A DNA stretch of 64,000 nucleotides from Capitulum mitella (taxonomy: Eukaryota > Arthropoda > Thecostraca > Pollicipedomorpha > Pollicipedidae): contig CP099851.1 of the NCBI GenBank assembly GCA_030062745.1, forward strand, positions 5,271,661-5,335,660. The letters run 5' to 3'. The notes below the pieces were generated by a model. That model had not been told where the DNA came from, ran no database searches, and saw only the letters and a program-made list of their open reading frames with translations. The translations under genes were made by a program, and so were the position numbers. This document shows positions 1 through 9,300 of this stretch, in pieces. The number at the start of each line of letters is the position of its first letter. Within the stretch, counting starts at the first letter, position 1.

Positions 1-225
1 CCATACGTGGTCCGTTCCGGCCCTTTTTTTAAGCCTGAGAAAACCCCCTTCAGGATCCCTCTCACGGGGCCCTTCTCTGACCCCAGGGGGCAATCGTCCC
101 CACCGTCCTTCCCCCCTGGATCCGCGCCTGCTACTAGTAGCCTGCGCGTACCCAAATACCTACGCAGTACACGGTGGCGAGGATTTGCCATCAGTAGAAG
201 TACTTAGAGGGCTCCATTGTTTGTT

Positions 226-1523
226 ATCACGCGCACTGAAAGGAGGGTGGTCTTTTTGTGCCCCCCTCCCACACCTGTTTTTCTTGAATATCTCGAGAAC
301 CGATCGGACCTGGTTGCTGCTACTTTGTGACATTTATGACAATTGAATAACTCGTCGAATAACGCAGAAAAATCAAAAATCGGCCGGAAATATTTCAAGT
401 TTCAAGCATTTGAAGTCAGGCAAACATGAAAACGACGGTTATCGCTGACAAATGGAACTTTGTAAAAGAACTAACGTTCTTCCTAAAATTACCTTTTGAG
501 CACAATCAGGCGATGCCATTCGTGTATAAGTGATGGATGTGCCAAGACCAGAGCCAGGGTCAATAAGGGTCAAGGTCATCTGAGGTCAAGGCCAAACAGT
601 TTGTGACCTAATCCAGATTTGCTTCGCAACATGTCACTTTGTATGAAATATGCATTCAAAGACCCTAATAAAAACACGTGTGCGCACACTGATACGCTTA
701 CATATGCCAATGTCAGTGAAGTTCAAGGTCATTTAAGGTCAAAGTCCAATATCTTGTGAAGTGGTCCAGATTTGTTCCGCGACATGTCGATTTGTATGAA
801 GTATGCATTCAAAAACCCCAATAAAAAGACGTGTGCCCACATGGATACGCATGCATATGTACCAATCATTTCAGGTCAAGGTCATCAAGGGTCAAGGACA
901 ACTTTTTTGTGACGTGGTCCAGATCTGCTTTGCAATATGTCGACTTGTATGAAATTTGCATTCAAAGACCCTACTAAAACACGTTTGGAACATTGATACG
1001 CACATGTATATGCATATATACATATACATACATACATAAATATAAACGCCGGAAGTGGCCAAATGTACCGATGTTGGCTACCTTCACTGAAAATAAGCCA
1101 AAAGACACATGTTGCGCCCTCATTTACTCTGAAACTGTCGTGTTGCTCGAAATCTGATCCGCAAAAGACGAAAAAATGACGCCATAGGTCAATGACCTGA
1201 CATGACCTCGATCAAAAATCCTCAGTCAAGACTGCAAATGAATGGAAGTTGTCGCATTGCACGCTTTAACCGCCAAACAAACACCCTTTTCCCGTTTCGT
1301 TCGAAAAGTCGTACGGAATGGCATGTACGGTCCGAGAAAGTGTCCAAAGTTGACATTTTTCACCCCATTTGACCTTAAAGATATCGTCCTAGGGTCATGA
1401 AAATTGCACACAATGTAACTCGTTGTAGCCCCACCCTGTCCATCAAATTACATATTTCTAGCTCCTTCTGTTGCCGAGATCGGAGGGGGGCACTTTTAGT
1501 CCCCCTTCCGCTGCGCGTGTCAT
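226..1523. mobile_element. non-autonomous TIR-like element, ~1.3 kb
   Basis: The left end (atcacgcgcactgaaagga, continuing to gtgcccccctcc) reappears reverse-complemented at the right end (from 1523 leftward: atgacacgcgcagcggaag, continuing to gtgcccccctcc). That is about 40-45 bp at roughly 75% identity by eye. The interior is noncoding and holds three ~150-bp direct repeats. No transposase is seen. A target-site duplication is not obvious, so the exact ends are uncertain. Confidence 0.5.
541..1003 (+). repeat. three ~150-bp tandem repeats
   Basis: Copies at about 541-700, 701-852 and 853-1003. Shared blocks include tcaaggtca, gtggtccagat, cgacatgtcg, ttgtatgaa, gcattcaaagaccc and acacgtgtg. 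Each copy carries one tcaaggtca (570-578, 723-731, 876-884), the FTZ-F1/ERR-type extended nuclear-receptor half-site. Confidence 0.8.
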
Positions 1524-2036
1524 GCGAAAAAGGACCTCATACTTCATGAACACGTTTAATCTCACCATTCCTTAGCGGGGTATGCTTGGTACTGGTAGAC
1601 AAGTTTCAAATAGCTGGGCTGTCAATGCTTCAATCTTATGAGGCTGTGAAAGAGAATTGGTTTCTGGCTCATTTGGCATCCTGTTTAACACAGTTTGGTT
1701 TGGTCAATTTGGTCAGTTTGGTGGCTTACTAGAGGGAGGTATTCTTCATTAGCAAATTGTCGTTTTGTCACTCTGCCTTACATAGATAGTCTGATCGCAT
1801 TGAATCTGATTGACGAAGTAGTTGGTCCGGATGTTAAGATCATGACGTTTGGACCTGGATCGGCATTTAAATCACAGCTGATTTTCAGATTTGATCCGAA
1901 TCAAATGTGATTCACGGCTGCATTTTCAAAACTGATCTGTAATTAATGCGATTCACCCAAAAACATGTGACTCTTCATCCGGATCAGATCCAGGTCGGAA
2001 TCAAGCACAGGTCTGACTGGAGGAGGAAGAGTGGAT

Positions 2037-2063
2037 GAGAGAGAGAGAGAGAGAGAGAGAGAG
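2037..2063. repeat. (GA)n microsatellite
   Basis: Uninterrupted GA dinucleotide run of about 26 bases in the region left of the first spz3 exon seen. Confidence 0.95.
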
Positions 2064-2679
2064 TCCGTACGGTAGACAGATATTAAGACAGAGAGGCGTG
2101 AGGCAGGCTGACGGTGATTCAGCGTGTGTAACGCCGCTCCTGCGATGCTCACCGGCGCGCCACCTTCCCGGCGGCATATTGACAGCAGAGCTGCCTCCAG
2201 GGATGCTGGCCTGACAGCAGGAGATGCATTATACCCAGCGGCCACGGCACGGACAGAGCGCGTTCCGGCGCGGCACGGACAGACGGACAGAGCCGCGGGC
2301 ACGACTGTGAGACCGGCCGGGAAAGGAATGGCAAAAGGCGACGTGCCGGGCGGCCACTCCGGGGTCACTTTATTCTTACGTCATGGTTATGTCCCAAATG
2401 TTCAGCATGTGGAGTTTCGGCATAAGAGTGGCGCATTCTTTCCCTTTCTGTATTTTTGTTTTTCCTAATTCGTGCCACCGTTTTGCTCGGGTAATGGTGG
2501 TGTCAAAGAAACAAAATCCCAAGAATTATTTCCCCGCAGTATGACGCAATCTGTCTAGGTATTGTAGAATGCAATATTTGTCATGATAAAAGAACAAGGT
2601 GGGAACGTCCTTCATTATAACCAGACCATCGTAATCGTTTTCATTTAAATCATACGCACTTATTCAAAAATCGGTCATT

Positions 2680-2760
2680 ACTTGGAACTACACAATCGAG
2701 TGTAGTGGTCAGAGTCTACACAACAAGTTCTGCTTAGCACGGGCTCCGATCCCTAACATA
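2680..2760 (+). mobile_element. partial copy of a SINE-like dispersed repeat
   Basis: The block with gtctac, caacaagttctgcttagca and cgggctccgatc matches 46155-46230 at roughly 75-80% by eye, in the same orientation. Only the 3' body is recognisable here. Confidence 0.5.
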
Positions 2761-3229
2761 ACTCTATCAAACCACTCAGTTGAAATGTATACGAAAATAA
2801 ATCGGTCCTGTCGTTACGACCAGTTTATTGCGTGACCAACGACCTGTGCGATTGTCATAAGTTTCCCATGGTGTTGGACCTTTATCATTTATTGTTTATT
2901 GCTTATTGTTTACGACATTGCTGTTGACAGCCAGTCCGTGATTGACCTCATATGATGTTGCCACAGCCAATAGGCGGCTAGTGATGTATACATATATTAG
3001 GTATACCTCGCCAAACTCAGCTCGATTTTGTCGATTGGCTGCTTAAGCCAGACAACAGCATCTTCGTTTCTTACTTCATAAAATGAAGGGGATATCACTC
3101 TTGACACACAAAAACGTGGGCCTTCTATTCCAATATTGACTGTGCTGCTTGACACAGAGAAAGGCGAAGAAACATTCGTTGCATTATTGTAGCATGTCTT
3201 CCTGACAATGCCATTTTTGTTTGTTTCAG

Positions 3230-3370
3230 CACTGTGGCAGGTCTCTTAACGAAGTTGACGCGGGGGAAGAGGTCAGCTGAAGGTCTGGGTCAAGGTCAGA
3301 CGAAGGTCGACGGTGGTGAAGAGGAGCCGGCAAGACACGGCAGGGGGTTTTGTGACACCAACTGGGGAGT
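3230..3370 (+). CDS. spz3: spz3 exon (propeptide, furin-type site)
   Basis: Open frame between acceptor ttgtttcag (ends 3229) and donor gtaagt (3371). It is entered with one base of a split codon and left with two, which exactly completes the codon opened by the next exon at 6466. It encodes about 47 residues starting TVAGLLTKLT, then RGKR, an acidic tract (GGEEE) and a closing GFCDTNWGV that runs into FCALFKGW in the next exon. It contains no ATG, so a simple ORF scan misses it. Assignment rests on splice signals, phase and continuity of the Cys/Trp motif. Confidence 0.7.
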
Positions 3371-6300
3371 GTAAGTATATCGCCACCAGAAGGGAATGTG
3401 TGCGCGCGGCCACACCCAGCGACATCCGCACGCGCTCGTCTTGCACATCTTTTGCCGAATTATTCCGAAATTTTCTTTTTAAATCAAGAACCGTGACATC
3501 CAAGCACTCCTACTGTGTGCCGCTCTTTTCGGTGCATTGCTTCAGTTGGAAAATCGATTCTTCTTGAATAATGAGGTGGGGTTTCCCCAAAATTTTGGGT
3601 GGGGAGGCTCAGAAGAAAGCCGAATTGAAATATATGCCTTAACTTTATCGCTCTAAGGTAAAAAGAAGTTGTTTTGTAACTTATGCGCGAACTTTTCGAA
3701 GCGAATACTGTTACAATCAAAGTCAATGATAAGCAGAGAATAGGTTTTTCCAAAGATGGAGTAATTCTTCCCCAGGCACAGAACCAAAAGAAGCCAGAGG
3801 ACCTTTGTCTTGCCGTGCAACTCGTGATAACGCAATGGTGTCCCCTCTCAGTAGGAAACTACATTGTACTCATTTCATATGGTTCCGGGAATGCCCGCCA
3901 GCCTGTGCACGTACAACCGACAATACGTTACGCTGGGTTACGTTACATGTTGCGTGCGTGGTGTACGACAGACCCGGTCAGGCTGGAGGCAGGGGTCGGG
4001 GGGTATAACAGACCCGGTCAGGCTGGAGTCAAGGGTCGGGGGTGTACGACAGACCCGGTCAGGCTGGAGGCAGGGGTCGGGGGGTATAACAGACCCGGTC
4101 GGGCTGGAGTCAAGGGTCGGGGGGTGTACGACAGCGGCGGCGGGCGGCGGCGGAGCGTAAGCCACCCCCAGCCTCCCTCCACACGCTCCGTTCGCCGGCG
4201 CGCGGACCGGAGCCAGAGCCGGGACTCGGTCGGCCGGCTGCGATCGGAGCTCTTTAGCGGAGCGGCCGCCACCTGCCGGGCTGTCGGCGCCGCTAATGTG
4301 GACGGACTGGTCGATAGCCGGACCGCGGCGCAGTTCACGGCCCGCGGCCGCCGGCGGCCGCTCGCCGCCGGGCCGCGCCAGCGGGCGGTCCGCCGCTGTC
4401 CGCGCCGACGCCGGCCGAGTCGGCGGAGCTGCGCCGCCGGCGGTCGGCGCCTGGTGTCGGCCTGTCGGCTGCAGGGGAGACGCCGCCGGCGAGGCGCGAC
4501 TCTGCAGATTGCAGGATCGGCCCGACGCCGTGTCACGTGTTTCTTTGATGTTTAATTCTGCTCCGCGGTCACGGGCCGTCATGTGCACATTTTGCCAAGC
4601 GTTTGTAATGCTGAGAAGTCAGAACCAGATGTCTTACTGGCCTGGTATACTTCGCCACTGGCTCATTAAAACTTCGTCGATAAAAGCTGGCCTGCTGCGT
4701 CATATTGGTTAATGGCAGCACTAAAATGTTGCAGCCAGCTTCAAACGTCTAAGAGGATAAGAACATAGATGCATACAGGTGCGGTACATGTGAAGAATAC
4801 TTACATAGGTTTTTTGCAAATATGTGGATCCCTTGCAGTGATAACGTCAACTTAATAACTTCTCAGTATGTATCTCACATAACACGAAGTCTTCATAGTG
4901 AATTAAGACTGGAAGCAAGCAAGACTCCTTGCTTAATGGTTGTGTTACCCTACCTCTGAATGGTACGTTCAAGATTGTTTCCATGCCATCATACGTTTAT
5001 TACCATTTCCATGTTCACTGTACGTTTATCATTGCCTCCATATACATAATATGTTCATTATGGTTGCCGTGTACTAATGACACCGACAGTTCAAGGGAGA
5101 CTCCAGCTTTTTTGTCGAGGCTCGATCAGTGGAGGCCTCTTTAAAGTTGGATAGTCTTTAAGCTTCTTCTGTTTTTTTTTTATTTTCTCTATACATTTTG
5201 TGCATCTTTATTCCGGTTTCGACCTCGTCGAAAGTCTCTGAGACCTTTCATGGCGGAGGAGGATCCCATCGGGCTTTGGACCCGCCACGGATATAGACCA
5301 AGGCATACGCATTTGTTTTAGTGCGATGCTGCATTATTCGTGCTGTGGCAATTATTTTTGAGGACATTCTCCGTACACGAACACAGCTATCATCAGCAGT
5401 GATGATATCACTTCTGCAGCCCTCGAAATCAGCCGACCGAACGTTTATCCCACTCCGCCGGGAGCCAGCATGAGGAAAAAATAAAAATATCCTGTCGTGA
5501 TATAGTCCGATGCCGTCCGACCTCAACCAATGTTCTCCATTTACTACGGACAGAAACTGCTGCAGTCCTTCCGCGCGATGGCTCTAAGTATCGACGTTGG
5601 ACCTCGGTCAACCTGCTGATTCTCCACCTGACTTGCGTCCTGCAGTCACGCCATTCGAGCATTAACCGTGCTGACCAAAACCTCACGCCACCCTCGCATC
5701 ATCGGGCACGGCAGCTGTACGGAGCCGCGACTGTGATGCTGAGCGGAGCTGTAATGAACGGATCATGTTGCCTGTAACTGTAACCAGTTGTAACGCGTGA
5801 GCAGTGAATCACATGAGTTTTGGAAGGATTTTGTCAGAAATGAAACAAATGACTGCTGTGTCATGGCAGTTGACGCTATTATTTACACGGCGGGGAAACG
5901 CCATGCTACGTCATCTGCCATGCCAAGCCAGTCATTCATACCCACATATGGACATTATTTTCACTGTCAGGTTGAGACTGTAGAAAATGTTGCCGTAGGA
6001 AACTCCCTGCGTCAGATCTTTCTAAACGGCTGGCAATGTTACGAAAAACGATGGGCCTGATATGGATTGGACGCAGAGCTTCGGCTTCCTGAATTTAGCA
6101 CGCTCTCCTCTTTTCATCCAGCCTCTTCGCTGAAAAAGTAATGTTTGTTGCACTACTGAATCCCAGTCACGTATCTAGGATGATAAAGTTTTATGACCTC
6201 GTGTCTTCCGGGAAGGTATTTTTTGGGTTGAGTAGCGGACTCCACGGATGCCAGGACTCTGACGGAAAATAGGGAGTCGTAGATTTTGAAGGCATTATTC

Positions 6301-9300
6301 ACACTCAGGACCATGAGGCTAATATACTACAAGCGATCTCTCCTTCCCGCAGCCACGCCTTGCGTCACGCACAGGCTTTTGTTATCAACTGAGAAGTAAA
6401 CAAGTGCTCAGCAAAACATTGCATTTCTGTCTGTGTTTTCGTCTTATTATGCTTCTTTTCTACAGGTTCTGCGCCTTGTTCAAGGGCTGGTCCGGCGCCG
6501 ACAGTGACCCGGGAGAGATCAGCGAAAGGTCAGACTCGGGTGCGACCTCGGCGACCTCCGGAGAAGGGCCACTGACCCCGTGTCCCTCGGTGGTTGACTA
6601 CGTCACCCCCGTGTTCGCGAGGAACTACGAAGGTGTGTGGAGATACGTCGTGCAAATTCCGCACGAAGGATACTTCACTCAAACCATCGAGGTCACCAGC
6701 TGTGTGTAAGTATGATGGTGGAACAGTGTCGTAAGGACCGCTTTGTGATTAGTTGCGATTAACCAGAGTAACTTGTTAGCTTACGGAGAGGGTCACATCG
6801 GTCGGCGGGATATACCCATGACAGTGTGGCAAACATGATGTTTTAAACCGTTATATACAAGGTGCCGAGGACTGCGTGCATTTTTTTTCTTAATCAGATG
6901 TCTCCCGGCCTGTGATCCCTGTGAACAAACGAAATATGCATACCATTTCTAACATATCTTTGTGCTGTTTGCCTACCATATTTAAACTCATTACCTATGC
7001 CACATGAATGCGGAATGGGCGAGTATACTGTCGCGTGTCAAATGCCTCCAATTGCGGCGTCTGCTTCTTGACATGCATTCATGAACTAGTACATGAGAAG
7101 CAGCACGCGCTACTTGATATGTTGTTTCGCCAAGAACCTGTCATGAGGATGCCTACCTGGTTGACTTAATGTTATCAGACCCCTCTCTGATTTACCCATA
7201 TGACGCATCGGAATGGTTTAGGAATACTGGTAGCATTCAGGCTCAGGATGCTGTCGCTGAATATTAAATATCCTTTTATAAACCAGTTCAACGTATCAAG
7301 ATACTTTGGAACCCAACAGGCGCTTCTCTCATGCACTGGACTGCCAGCCTATTGTTGGAAGTGTTTCCTCAGACGCCTCGCAATTAGCATTTCTAGGACG
7401 ACGAGAGAACAACGGGCGACTTAATTTCCATTTTCGTTCCAATTCTGGAATGGAAGGCGCGCGCGACGGCGTCTCCCATCAGCGGACCTCGTACGTTCCT
7501 CGAGTGTCGCCGCCCGAGTCGGGGCCGAGACCCAATCATCGTTTCCGGCAGCTCCGCCCGGCCCGCCGTCGGCCCATTGTCTCCCAGGTGACCCGTTCTT
7601 CCGGCGCCGGTGACGGTTCGCCGGCGGCGGTTCCGCGTTCGACGTATGCGGATCGCGGCGGCCGCGGACGCCTCCGGCCGACTCCGAGGTCGACTCCGGC
7701 AGGCCGACTCCGAGGTCGACTCCGGCAGGCCGACTCGGCCGGCGTCCGTATTGATCAGGTGGACCTGTCGGTCGTTGCCGGGAGAGATCCGATCCCTCCC
7801 CCGCCTCACGCCTCGCCGGCGGCGGCCGGGCCCTGGCCGGGGCGGCGTGACATCGCGGTGTCCGCGTGACCGCGCCGTGCTGACGACCCGTTACCTGACC
7901 GTCAGCCCTGCGTCAGCCATTCCTGATTTGTCGGATGGTACTGCTCTTTTAGAGGCGCCGTCTGTTGTGGTCTTTAAATTATAGATATCGATTCCTTACG
8001 GAAGTCAATATCGACTTGGCTTGGTTGCAAGCAGCGCAAGTCGCTTTCGTCTGGAACTGTTTTGTTCCATTCCTCCTTTTCCCTTTTCATTTTTTATTTA
8101 TTTATTTTATTTTTTATTTCTTATTTCTATTCCGCCCTCAAAAATCAAAGGCCCTTGTCCAGCGCCCTCTCAGCCTCATTGCCTGTTGGTTTCTTCGTCG
8201 ATATGTATGTTTGTCCGCTGGTTTCTCCACTGTTGTCGTTCTTGTTATTTGCCATGGCATCTCGTGTGATCCTGCTGTTGTTGGTCTGCCATTCTGTCCT
8301 CCCTGTCGGCACACAGACGATTCGTGCTGGGTTCCTCGTCGGCCTCAGCACGACATTGAACTGAAATGTTCTAAGCCACCTGCCTGAACGTTTGATTTAG
8401 AAATGTCTCCTAGTCCTCGATTACTCGAATGCCTGTTACTTCCCTGTGTGATTTACCCTCGTTAACTGTGTGATGTCTCGGACACTTCTAAAAGCTCCCC
8501 TAACTGTGGTTTACGAAAGCTAAAGGTTCCGTCGTTCTGCGTTGGCGGCATTGCAGAACACTCTCCGTCTCGTACAAATGCCAAGTGGTTGCGTCTTCAC
8601 GGACCTAACTCGTGGTGCACATTGCAACCCACTGGGTGCGCTGCGGGTGCGGCCCGCGCCGGGGTGCGCGTTGCACCCCGCCGAGGACGATTGGGCGCGT
8701 CGTTTTCGACGCGTCGACACGGGGCGCTCCATAGCCATTAGCCACGCCCTGGCTCGTTAGTTGTGCCCAGAATAGCGCGCCGGCCGGCGGCGGCTGCCGA
8801 TACGGCGGCAGCCACCAGCTGGTGCCGGCCCGGCGGCGGCGCGGGCGTGGATCAAATCATGCCGCCGCCGCCGCCCGGCCCGGCCGGTGCGCCGCCTCAT
8901 GATCCCGGCCAGGAGCTGCCGTCCCGTCCGGCGGCCTGAGGCCTCGGCGCTCGGCCGGGCCACGTGCGCCCGGGCCGCCGCCGCCGCCACGGCTGCCGGA
9001 CGCGGCGTCACGTTCAGCTTCGCGCCGCCGGCGTGACGTGACGCCAACGGGCCGGTATCAGGGGACGGAGGGGCCCAATTTACCCCGTCACGGCAAGCCG
9101 GCGCCGCGCGGGCAGCAGCGTCACACCTGACGTCACTGATGCAGCTTTGATGGCCCCGCTGTCGGAGGGGGGGGGGGCTTCTGCTGACCGAGGTCGCAGC
9201 GTCTGCCTTTGTTCCCTGCCAACAGAGCGTGGCGGCCAGACGGTCTGACTGTAATGCAATTAGCCCCGAAAGGGAGGAGAGCGCTGTTTTGATGCTCGAT

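Noticed and set aside
3683-4555. 290-codon plus-strand ORF
   Set aside because: Spans the 42-bp repeat and CpG block in an spz3 intron; repetitive Pro/Gly/Arg with no motif.
8530-9120. Additional spz3 exon in CpG-dense sequence
   Set aside because: Exons 6466-6705 and 9865-10123 already join in phase and give the continuous family pattern; no splice-bounded frame fits between.
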